64,000 nucleotides of DNA from NCBI GenBank assembly GCA_947581825.1, contig CANPVP010000008.1, positions 1 through 64,000 on the forward strand, read 5' to 3'. The position numbers and the translations under genes are program-made. Of the stretch, positions 17,741-25,183 are shown in pieces. The notes beneath the pieces were generated by a model, which was given only the letters and a program-made list of their open reading frames with translations, ran no database searches and was not told the DNA's origin. The DNA is from an uncultured Clostridia bacterium. GTDB lineage: Bacteria; Bacillota; Clostridia; TANB77; CAG-508. The first letter of the stretch is position 1. Each line of letters begins with the position of its first letter.

Positions 17741-18963
17741 ATGAATGAATTAACTATTGATGATGAATCTTTTCATATTCGAGATTTAAAAATAGATATT
17801 GCAAATAAAGAGATTATAATTATTGAAGATAATATTTCATCTAAAATATATAACTTTTTTCAAAAATATATTATATGGGATTATGATAAAAATATAAGTA
17901 AATTAGTTTATTTAAAAGATAAAGACGATAACATATATACATTTTATGGATGTTATATAGGAAAGTCTAGTTTGAAAGATAATAAAATTAATTTGAAAAT
18001 AAAATTTCAGGCTTTTGTTACTAATTATTATATCGAAGACATTAGAAATTATAATATAGACAAAATGGAAATATTAATTGAATATAAGCAATTTGACTTA
18101 GTTCAAATTGAAGAATGTATAGGTACGAATCTTAAGTTTAATATAGGCAATATGCAATATAACATAGAACTTATATTTAATAGCGGACAATATAAGATTA
18201 CTTTAAAGAATAAAGAACAATTAATAACAGATAAATTTATTCATAAATTTTTACAATTTTATGAGTTCCTTATACTTAATTTGGGATATTACTTAAAAAT
18301 AAAAAAATTAAATTATATAATTTTGGAAAAAGTTTTGAATATTACTACCCTTTTTCTAGTAAATATATAGGAACTAATAATTATAATAATTATACTTGTG
18401 TATTGAGTAATATTAATAGAAACGATGTAAAGAAAGCCTATAAAAATTGGTTAGCTATTAGAAAAGATACTCATACTATTTTTGATATTTATATGAATGT
18501 ATTTTCAGTAAAATATTTTATAGAAATTGCATTAAGTACAATTACAAATTGTATGGAAGGATATTATAAAATAGTACATAAATCAACAATTAAAATTAAA
18601 TATAAAGATAAAAATGGAGTTATTAACACTAGAAATAAAGACTTTAAAGAAATAATGAAGGAATATTTAAATTCTAATGAAGGAAAAATAATATTTTCAA
18701 ATATGGATAGACAAAGATTAAAGCTATATACTAGACTTCGAAACCACAGAAATTACTTTGCTCATTTAGATAAGAAGAAAAAACGCTTTTATGGAGAAAG
18801 TAATTTATATGTATTATTAAAGATAAGATTATTATTTAGAGTTTTTATACTCAAGGATATTGGATTAAACATAGAGATAAAAAATCTGACAGAACAAGTA
18901 AGAAGTATTGAAGAAGATATAAAATGGAAAGAAAATAAGAATATATATTTTTCATTAAAATAA
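17741..18963 (+). pseudogene. ApeA-like HEPN protein split by a -1 frameshift at an A7 run
   Basis: Two open frames, 17741-18370 and 18403 onward, are one gene. The second frame stays open upstream to about 18301 and reads IKLYNFGKSFEYYYPFSS, continuous in sense with the end of the first. The switch falls at ATA AAA AAA (18299-18307), a textbook -1 slippery heptamer. The N-terminal part is a beta-rich domain like the ApeA N-terminal domain. The C-terminal part has a HEPN ribonuclease motif Rx4H in RNYFAH. ApeA is a HEPN anti-phage protein. Whether this is decay, polymerase slippage, programmed frameshifting or a sequencing indel cannot be told here. Confidence 0.65.
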
Positions 18964-18998
18964 AGTTTTAGTTATAATAAAAGGAAAGAGTAAGAAAA

Positions 18999-19550
18999 AT
19001 GAATTGGTTAGAATTTTATAAAGAACAGTATTATAGAGAATTAGAAAGAAAAGACAGGTTAAATGAAAAGTTTAATTCGTTTTTAACTATAGTAACTATA
19101 ATAGGCGGAGGATTATTTGTCATTTTAAATAAGTTAGTAGATGTAATAAATGACAAACAATATAATTCCTTAGTTATTATTGTTCCAACATTGATTATAA
19201 TTTGCATTTTATTTGTATTAATATTCAAATATATGTATAATGTATATTATGAAAAAGAATATACATACTTAAATAGTATTGAAAAAATTGAACAAAAACG
19301 TAAAGAATATGAAGATTTTTATACTACATCTTATGAGGAATATTATAAATCAAGTAATAAAACAATTGAACAATTAGTAGAAGAAAAAATGATTCAAAAT
19401 ATTAAAGAAAATCTAATTGAAGCAACAGATAAAAATTTAAAAACAAATAATGAAAGAATATATAATAATGTAATTTTAAATAGATTAATTTTAAGCTTAA
19501 GCATTATAATGTTCTTATTATATATCTATATGATTTTTATCCCTAGTTGA
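18999..19550 (+). CDS. Three-helix membrane protein, SLATT-like in layout
   Basis: A 183-residue protein. A charged N-terminal helix (FYKEQYYRELERKDRLNEKF) is followed by two membrane segments (about 27-46 and 57-77), a long coiled cytoplasmic stretch (about 80-150) and a C-terminal membrane helix (IILSLSIIMFLLYIYMIF-like). This resembles the layout of SLATT-domain pore-forming effectors of nucleotide-signalled defence systems, but I see no decisive motif. It lies 36 bp after the HEPN gene and 54 bp before a 47-residue proline-rich gene. Confidence 0.5.
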   Translation: MNWLEFYKEQYYRELERKDRLNEKFNSFLTIVTIIGGGLFVILNKLVDVINDKQYNSLVIIVPTLIIICILFVLIFKYMYNVYYEKEYTYLNSIEKIEQKRKEYEDFYTTSYEEYYKSSNKTIEQLVEEKMIQNIKENLIEATDKNLKTNNERIYNNVILNRLILSLSIIMFLLYIYMIFIPS

Positions 19551-19604
19551 GAAACTATAAAATATACAATGTCTATATTTTTAATGTAAGGAGGTGTTAA
19601 TATA

Positions 19605-19748
19605 ATGAGTAAAAACAATGAAACAAATACAAACAATAATACAGCAAAACCATTACCACCAGAACCATTAACGTTAAACACTATTACTATAACTGAATCA
19701 TATTCTAAAAAAATCAATCAAAGTAATACTAAAAATATAAAGAAGTAA
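19605..19748 (+). CDS. 47-residue Asn/Pro-rich small protein
   Basis: An open frame from an ATG preceded by TAAGGAGGTGTTAATATA, one of the best ribosome sites in the window. The product begins MSKNNETNTNNN, has AKPLPPEPLTLNTITITESY in the middle and a Lys/Asn-rich end. It is soluble, probably unstructured, and was not recognised. It sits between the three-helix membrane protein and the AlbA/ATPase gene on the same strand, suggesting that it is a partner of one of them. Confidence 0.6.
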   Translation: MSKNNETNTNNNTAKPLPPEPLTLNTITITESYSKKINQSNTKNIKK

Positions 19749-19764
19749 TGATTGGAGTGATTTT

Positions 19765-21105
19765 ATGCCAAATACTGAAACAAATAGAATTGAATACAAG
19801 CAACAACTAACAAAAGATTTTGAAGAAGAAGTTATTGCCTTTCTTAATTATAAAGAAGGTGGAATTATCTATGTAGGTATTAGAAAAGATGGACAAGTAG
19901 TTGGACTTAAAGATATTGATTTAACACAATTACAAATAAAAGATAGAATTAAAAATAATATACAACCTTCAACTTTAGGATTATTTGATGTAATAGTGGA
20001 AACAATAGATGATAAAGAGATAATCAAAGTTGTTCTATCTAGTGGAACTGAAAAGCCTTATTATTTAAGAAAAAAAGGTAGAACTCCTGAAGGTTGTTAT
20101 ATAAGAGTTGGCAGTAGTAAAGAAAGAATGACATTTGATATGATTGATGAAATGTATTCTAGGCGTGTTAAAACATCTCTAAAAGAGCTAGAATCTCCTA
20201 GACAAGACTTAACATTCAGGCAATTGAAAATTTACTATGAAGAAAACGGAATGAAACTTAATGATAATTTTGCTAAAAATTTAAACCTTTTAACTAGTGA
20301 AGGTAAATACAATTATAATGCTTAATTGCTTGCTGATGAAAATAATATATCAATAAAGTTAGTTAAATATTTAGGGACAAATAAATTAGAATTGATAGAG
20401 AATCATGAATATGGATATTGCTGTATAATTACCGCTACACATAGAATCTTAGAAAGACTTGTTGCTGAAAATACAGTTTATGCAAAAATAGAATATAATG
20501 GCAGAAAAGAAGTTGAAATGATAGATAGTAAAGCTTTAAAAGAAGCTGTTATCAATGCTATTGTTCATAGTGATTATACTTATAATACTTCTCCAATAAT
20601 TGAATTGTATTCTGATAGAATAGAGATTACTTCTGGTGGTGGACTTCCTCAAGAATTATCACAAGAAGAATTTCTAGAAGGTGTTACTGCTCCAAGAAAC
20701 AAAGAGCTTATTAGAGTATTTAAAGATGTCGATTTAATTGAAAATATCGGCTCTGGAGTTTTAAGAATTTTAGAGGCTTATGATAAAAGTTGTTTTATAT
20801 TTATGGATCATTTTTTAAGAGTTTCATTTAAATATAGAGAGAATCCTTTTAAATATGATAATGATAAAATAAAAAATGATAAGATAAATGATACGATAAA
20901 TGATAAGATAAATAAAAAAGAAAAACAAATTTTAAATGTTTTAAGTGATAATCCAAATATAACAATACCAGAGATTAGTTCAATTACAAAAATATCTACT
21001 GCAACTATTTCAAGATATTTAAAACAATTACAAGATAAACAAATAATTAAAAGAGTGGGTTCAAACAAGTCAGGGAATTGGATAATATTAAAAATTGATA
21101 AATAA
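19765..21105 (+). pseudogene. AlbA_2 (Schlafen-type)/ATPase regulator interrupted by an in-frame TAA
   Basis: The first part (19765-20325) is an AlbA_2 domain (NRIEYKQQLT, NYKEGGIIYVGI, YIRVGSSKERM). After a TAA at 20323-20325 the same frame continues as LLADENNISIKLVKYLGT, an ATPase part (LKEAVINAIVHSDYTY, GGGLPQELSQEEFLEG, NIGSGVLRI), a Lys/Asn/Asp-rich linker and a C-terminal winged helix. Related proteins read AYLLAD at this point, so a Tyr codon probably became TAA. Family members are transcription regulators on mobile elements. Reinitiation at TTG 20326 is possible but has no ribosome site. Confidence 0.75.
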
Positions 21106-21124
21106 AATTTAAAGGAGGAAAATC

Positions 21125-21661
21125 ATGGAAGAAAAATTTGATGTACTTAATGAACTAGGAGAATTTACAGGAAAAATTGCAACAAGAGAAGAATGTCATG
21201 CAAAAGGATTATGGCACAGAGCTGTATATGCATTTATTATAGATGATAATGGAAATATTTTATTGCAAAAAAGAAGTGCAAATAAAAAATTATGGCCTAA
21301 TATGTGGGATGTTACAGTAGGTGGTCATGTAGATAGTGGAGAATTTGGAAGGCAGGCATTAATTAGAGAAGCTAAAGAAGAATTAGGAATTGAAATTAAC
21401 GATGATGATATTAAATATTTAGTTGGCTCTACATCAGTAAATAACCAAGGAAATATTATAAACAAGCATTATAATGAATGTTATTTAATTACTAAGAACA
21501 TTGATGTATCTGAAATAATAGTGCAAAAAGAAGAAGTTTCAGAAGTAAGATATTTTTCAAAAGATGAAGTATTAGAAAGAATTGCAAATAATTATGATGG
21601 TTTAACAGAAAAAACTGGAGTATGGAATTTTTTACAAAAAATACTTGAGAAATATGTATAA
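21125..21661 (+). CDS. NUDIX hydrolase, IPP-isomerase-like subgroup
   Basis: 178 residues. The NUDIX box reads GHVDSGEFGRQALIREAKEE with LGI following, and all its catalytic Glu residues are present. The upstream GLWHRAVYAFIIDDNGNILL and KKLWPNMWDVTVGG segments are typical of the YfcD/IPP-isomerase-like subgroup. The substrate is probably a nucleoside diphosphate derivative, but cannot be told. AAAGGAGG precedes the ATG. It is cargo of the mobile element. Confidence 0.85.
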   Translation: MEEKFDVLNELGEFTGKIATREECHAKGLWHRAVYAFIIDDNGNILLQKRSANKKLWPNMWDVTVGGHVDSGEFGRQALIREAKEELGIEINDDDIKYLVGSTSVNNQGNIINKHYNECYLITKNIDVSEIIVQKEEVSEVRYFSKDEVLERIANNYDGLTEKTGVWNFLQKILEKYV

Positions 21662-21728
21662 TAAACTAATTTCATTGTTTTTTTAGTAAAAATGTGTTAA
21701 AATAATAATTAATAATGTGTAAATAAAA

Positions 21729-21748
21729 TAGCAATGGTCAGATTGCTA
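21729..21748. promoter_or_regulatory. Inverted repeat upstream of the 21785 gene
   Basis: TAGCAAT and ATTGCTA flank a 6-bp centre. It lies in the leader region of the next gene and could be an operator or a small RNA hairpin. Confidence 0.35.
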
Positions 21749-21784
21749 AACAATCCAAACTAAACATTTTAGGAGGACTAATAT

Positions 21785-22339
21785 ATGATGATAAGTAGTA
21801 AATTAGAGAGCATGAAAAAAATAAACGAATTGGGACTTAACAAGTTTCCAGAACAATTATTTACTGATAATGAACAAGAACGGGTAAAAAAGTTCATAAA
21901 TAGTTATCCTGCAAAGTATTATGCAATTAGAGATAAATCAAAGGCAGCTGGTATTTTTAAATTAAAAGTTCCTGCTAATGAGGTTTTGACAGAAATACAA
22001 GGGTATCAACTATTTACAATCAATGTAAGTTCAGCGAATTATGTAGAAAATCAAATACTTGTTGGAGAAATACAGATTTTATCAAATGGAGAAGTTTATG
22101 CAATATTATCTGTAGACCCAAGTGCATCTGTGAGAGATGCTATAAGGAATCCTACTTTTAATTTGAAAACTGACATATTTGATAAACAATTAAATGTTAT
22201 TCCACATTTTGATTCGATATATAAATACATTGTAGAACATAATCTGCAAAATGTAATTGTTGAATTTGCCTTGTTTGATGAAAATGTTGGCATAAACAGT
22301 GAAAAAGTTATAATCTACGAATTACGAACACATTATTAA
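21785..22339 (+). CDS. Conserved hypothetical protein, mobile-element cargo
   Basis: 184 residues with no membrane segment and no motif I can assign. Notable stretches are YPAKYYAIRDKSKAAG near residue 43, INVSSANYVENQILVGEI, SVDPSASVRDAIRNP and the C-terminal VIIYELRTHY. It looks like a compact globular alpha/beta protein. The start has TTAGGAGGACTAATAT upstream. It is flanked by its own leader inverted repeat and a strong terminator. Confidence 0.55.
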   Translation: MMISSKLESMKKINELGLNKFPEQLFTDNEQERVKKFINSYPAKYYAIRDKSKAAGIFKLKVPANEVLTEIQGYQLFTINVSSANYVENQILVGEIQILSNGEVYAILSVDPSASVRDAIRNPTFNLKTDIFDKQLNVIPHFDSIYKYIVEHNLQNVIVEFALFDENVGINSEKVIIYELRTHY

Positions 22340-22349
22340 ATTCTGACCT

Positions 22350-22384
22350 AAAAGAAGCATTCACTAAACTTGGATGCTTCTTTT
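22350..22384. terminator. Terminator between the 21785 gene and mobV
   Basis: AAAAGAAGCAT pairs with ATGCTTCTTTT around a 13-nt loop. It serves the plus-strand gene and probably the convergent mobV. Confidence 0.75.
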
Positions 22385-22409
22385 ATAGTCCAATAACTAA
22401 TTGCATTTT

Positions 22410-23588
22410 TTATAATTCTTCATATTCTAGTTCTTCTTCATATTCAATTTGCCTTTCTGGATTAAGAAAAGTATCATTTTCAAATTCAAAATTTCTAATA
22501 AAATCTTCTTCTGAAGAAACAGAAAATTTATTACATACCCAATGAATAAATTTATCAACTGTCTTTCGAAAAGTATTTAAAACTTTTCGTAAAAAGTTAT
22601 TTTCTTTTTCAAGCTGATAGATTTCATCTTCATATTTATTTTTAACTTTTTTTATTTCTTCTTTAATTTTAACAGAATAATCTTTTTCAATATTTTCGCA
22701 TTTTTCTTTCAATTCTCTATTTTCACACATTATAGATTTTCTTTCCTTTTCATATTTTGAAGCTCTTTCAACAGTATTAATTTGACTTTGAAGTGTTAAA
22801 TAAAGTAAAGATATTTGTTCTTGTTGTTCTTTAATCATTTTATCTCTTGGTTCTACAACTAGTTCTTGAATTTTTTCATCTCTATTTCGTACTAATTTTC
22901 CAAAACTTTTGACATCAGGTGTTTCTGGTAATTGTAATTTTATATCTTTAAGAACAGTTTTAGTATTTTCGAAATTTGTAATCTTTTTATAATCTTCAAC
23001 AGACAAATGTACTCTTTCACCAGAGTTTCCTCTTTCTAAATCAAAACCATTTGCAGTTATGTAAGAGTGAAAGGCATTTTGTAGTTGCCTATAACTATCT
23101 TTAGCTTTCCAAAATTCACTACAAGCAATTTTATCGATAGCATTTCCGTTTTTATCTTTTGTATGAATAACTGGAATAAAAACCAAGTGCATATGTGGAC
23201 TTTCTTCATCCATATGCACTTTTGCAGACAAGATATATTGTTCTCCTAAATTTTTATATTCACACACAAACTTATAAGCTGTTTCAAAATATCTTTTTGT
23301 TTCTTGTTCTCCAATATTTTCAAAGAACTCTTTATCAGATGTAATTATATATTCACAAGCTATATTACTTACAGTTTTAATTTGTCCTTTCAAATTATAT
23401 TCTTTTCTTATTCTGTCAAATTCTTTTTCGTAATTGTATAGTGGTGATTTTATCGAATAATTCAAATATGATTTTTCCTTGTCAATATTCTTATTTGAAT
23501 AGTTCTTATTTCTTCTTTCATTGTGTCTAAAGATTCCTTTCAAATTTTCTCTTTTATATTTTGCATTTCTAATTATTGCATAACTCAT
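22410..23588 (-). CDS. mobV: MobV-family relaxase (Mob/Pre)
   Basis: 392 residues. The N-terminus has MSYAIIRNAKYKRENLKGIF with a conserved RHNERRN, and the metal-binding motif is HMDEESPHMHLVFIPV. The C-terminal third is coiled coil (about 255-330). It should nick oriT and pilot the strand during conjugal mobilisation. AAGGAGG lies 7 nt before the ATG at 23588; a longer frame has no better site. The oriT-like region and a hairpin array lie just upstream, as expected for this family. Confidence 0.9.
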   Translation of the reverse strand: MSYAIIRNAKYKRENLKGIFRHNERRNKNYSNKNIDKEKSYLNYSIKSPLYNYEKEFDRIRKEYNLKGQIKTVSNIACEYIITSDKEFFENIGEQETKRYFETAYKFVCEYKNLGEQYILSAKVHMDEESPHMHLVFIPVIHTKDKNGNAIDKIACSEFWKAKDSYRQLQNAFHSYITANGFDLERGNSGERVHLSVEDYKKITNFENTKTVLKDIKLQLPETPDVKSFGKLVRNRDEKIQELVVEPRDKMIKEQQEQISLLYLTLQSQINTVERASKYEKERKSIMCENRELKEKCENIEKDYSVKIKEEIKKVKNKYEDEIYQLEKENNFLRKVLNTFRKTVDKFIHWVCNKFSVSSEEDFIRNFEFENDTFLNPERQIEYEEELEYEEL

Positions 23589-23654
23589 TTTATAACCTCC
23601 TTGATTGGCTAAGAATAACACCTAGCCATATAAAAATTTTTGCTTATTTTAGGA

Positions 23655-23725
23655 TGTGTTGTAACACACTACGACACTTTTATTGCCTTCAGTAAAAAAG
23701 TGTCAGTGTGGTAGGGACACCCTAC
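23655..23725. other. Probable oriT
   Basis: Directly upstream of mobV are GTGTTGTAACAC, an imperfect inverted repeat whose arms are CACACTACGACACTTTT and AAAAGTGTCAGTGTG, and a GTAGGG/CCCTAC hairpin. MobV relaxases usually act on inverted repeats of this kind just upstream of their own gene. The nick site is not assigned. Confidence 0.55.
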
Positions 23726-23734
23726 ACCCGTTTA

Positions 23735-23867
23735 CCTAAAAAATATACTTTGATATTTTTTAGGTTTTAACTAAATATGCTAATCGCAATTTAGTTAAAA
23801 AATAGCAATACAAAAATTGATAACAATTTTTATATTGCTATTTCACAAAAGCATATTTGCTTTTGTG
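23735..23867. repeat. Array of four near-perfect hairpins
   Basis: Four consecutive hairpins fill 133 bp: 23735-23764 (12-bp stem, 6-nt loop), 23765-23800 (12-bp stem), 23800-23843 (20-bp stem with one mismatch, 4-nt loop) and 23844-23867 (10-bp stem, 4-nt loop). There is almost no spacing between them and no T-runs typical of terminators. The place, next to oriT, suggests a single-strand origin or processing signal. Confidence 0.7.
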
Positions 23868-23922
23868 CTTAGTATAGGCAAAATTTATTCTGAATAAAGG
23901 AAGTTTTATACTGTTTAAAATA

Positions 23923-23943
23923 TTTCTAACAATTTTCTAACAA
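23923..23943. promoter_or_regulatory. Right integrase arm-type sites
   Basis: TTTCTAACAA occurs at 23923-23932 and 23934-23943 with an 11-bp period, identical in sequence and spacing to the left pair at 14684-14704. Confidence 0.65.
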
Positions 23944-24095
23944 AACTTGAAAAAGTTTAATTAGAATTTTATATATTTAAAATCATTATTGTTACAATAA
24001 AAAGTAACCAAATTGCTTGAAATAATTGCAATTTGATACAAACATAGTAGTATTAAATATTATTATCTATCACTAAATAATAAAATGATAAAATA

Positions 24096-24154
24096 ACTTA
24101 AAATCCTGCGGTTGAATAAACCGTGCCGGTTCGATTCCGGCCATCTGCACCATA
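24096..24154 (+). repeat. Attachment site repeat, far end (right att)
   Basis: A 59-bp exact copy of 14565-14623. It carries only the 3' half of tRNA-Leu and no 5' half, so it is not a tRNA gene. Confidence 0.93.
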
Positions 24155-24195
24155 GATTTATCAAAGCTTTTAAGTTTTGATAAATCTATTTTTTT
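24153..24195 (+). terminator. Terminator after the right att copy
   Basis: TAGATTTATCAAA pairs with TTTGATAAATCTA, then seven T. It is likely the tRNA's terminator before the present element inserted, or that of an earlier element. Confidence 0.7.
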
Positions 24196-24202
24196 ATATA
24201 TG

Positions 24203-24427
24203 AAAAGATTTGTAGAGAAAAAGGAGCAGTACAAGAATATAAACAAAATACTGCTTTAAAATATTATATCAGTTAAAGTCTATGGCTGTTGGTAGAAAAA
24301 AGATAATAAACAAATGAAGAAAGATTTTGAAAAATGGAAAAAAGATGCTAAAGATAAAGTTAATAAATTAAAACATGGTGTTTTAACAGAAGATGAAGTA
24401 TATGAGTGGCTAACCCAAAACAAGTAA
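24203..24427 (+). pseudogene. Remnant of a DUF6076-like gene (3' end)
   Basis: The sequence closely matches the last 240 bp of the DUF6076 gene at 16624-17727, including the tail encoding DFEKWKKDAKDKVNKLKHG and VYEWL. It has lost its start and contains internal deletions. It lies just outside the right att, so it is the trace of a second related element once integrated at the same tRNA. Confidence 0.8.
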
Positions 24428-24707
24428 TTTGAATTTTGCCAATGGTCTTGGCAAAATTCAAAAATGTTAAAATTTATATAGTATATATTTCTATTTTTAT
24501 AATTTTAATTTTATATTTTCAAAATAAAAAAATATATAAATTTGAAAATTTCTTTTTTTCTCCTCTATTCCCCTACTTCTTAAATTTGATTATTTTTATA
24601 AATAACAAATATTTAAATTGATTAATTCTCCAACTTTTATTTCTGTGGAATATAATAAGAATTGTAATGTTATGTTATTTAAGTTCATTTGAATTTTTCA
24701 AAGTAAT

Positions 24708-24736
24708 TTGACAAATAAAAAAAAAATGTATATAAT
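24708..24736 (+). promoter_or_regulatory. Promoter of the candidate antitoxin RNA
   Basis: TTGACA (24708-24713) and TATAAT (24731-24736) match consensus with a 17-bp spacer. Confidence 0.85.
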
Positions 24737-24742
24737 AATGAT

Positions 24743-24832
24743 AGAAAGTAAGTAGCCACAGACAATGTGTGTTACCTTAATAATTTTGATAAACACCACA
24801 TAGCTCAGCCAAGCAAAATGTGGTGTTTTTTA
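24743..24832 (+). ncRNA. Candidate type I antitoxin RNA
   Basis: A consensus promoter followed 55-85 nt later by a strong terminator (ACACCACAT at 24793-24801 with ATGTGGTGT, then T6) defines a transcript of about 90 nt with no ribosome site or reading frame of note. It converges on a 36-residue hydrophobic gene on the other strand and overlaps its 3' end and terminator. The first 35 nt closely resemble the 5' end of the opposing mRNA (shared ATAGAAAGTAAGT and ATGTGTGTT), so the two promoters form an inverted duplication. Confidence 0.65.
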
Positions 24833-24940
24833 GTTTATTTGACTATTAACCCATTGTATGTAAATGATACATAGTAAGGCTAAATTTATTGTTATTGAAA
24901 TCATTAAACCTATTACTAGGAATGTTAAAATCTCTAACAT
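24830..24940 (-). CDS. Candidate type I toxin, 36-residue hydrophobic peptide
   Basis: The peptide begins MLEILTFLVIGLMISITINL and continues as one membrane helix, ending in a short polar tail (WVNSQIN). TAGGAGGTGAGGCT before the ATG is a strong ribosome site. A TATAAT at 25033-25028 gives a leader of about 80 nt that contains a CTTGATT/AATCAAG hairpin. A convergent small RNA overlaps the 3' end. This layout is that of type I toxin genes such as txpA/RatA and bsrG/SR4. The peptide itself was not recognised as a known family. Confidence 0.65.
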   Translation of the reverse strand: MLEILTFLVIGLMISITINLALLCIIYIQWVNSQIN

Positions 24941-25183
24941 AGCCTCACCTCCTAACTCTTGATTAGAAATCAAGGTAGAAGGCAACACACACATCTGCTT
25001 TAACTTACTTTCTATGTAAATTACTATATTATATTTTTTTATTTTTTTCAGGAACCAAACATTATTCTTAATAAAAAATTACTATATTCTTTAATAATTA
25101 TAATAACAGAATAAAAAAATTTCAACATTCATTTAATTATAAAAATAATCACTTGCCGACATTAAATCACTTATATATAACCT

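Larger units (their letters stand above)
14565..24154. mobile_element. Integrative mobilizable element in tRNA-Leu, about 9.6 kb
   Basis: The element is bounded by 59-bp direct repeats of the tRNA-Leu 3' half. It holds a tyrosine integrase and an excisionase at the tRNA end, and a MobV relaxase with an oriT-like region at the other. Paired TTTCTAACAA arm sites lie near both ends. There is no type IV secretion gene, so it should be mobilised by a helper rather than self-transmissible. Cargo between the modules includes a HEPN protein, a membrane protein with a small partner, an AlbA/ATPase regulator, NUDIX and unknown genes. Confidence 0.9.

Noticed and set aside
20323-20325. TAA read as an amino acid (codon reassignment)
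   Set aside because: TAA ends many intact genes in the window, so it is a normal stop codon here.
23735-23867. A CRISPR array
   Set aside because: The units are four different hairpins with no shared repeat sequence or spacers.
24096-24154. A second tRNA-Leu gene
   Set aside because: Only the 3' half is present; it is the attachment-site duplicate.
24436-24621. A 61-residue hydrophobic open frame after the DUF6076 remnant
   Set aside because: It has no ribosome site, starts inside a hairpin and has the composition of random AT-rich DNA.
24708-25033. Identification of the toxin locus as a par/Fst (pAD1-type) system
   Set aside because: In par the two RNAs share direct repeats and so are complementary at their 5' ends. 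Here the shared 5' boxes are inverted repeats, giving RNAs alike rather than complementary, and the peptide is not Fst-like.
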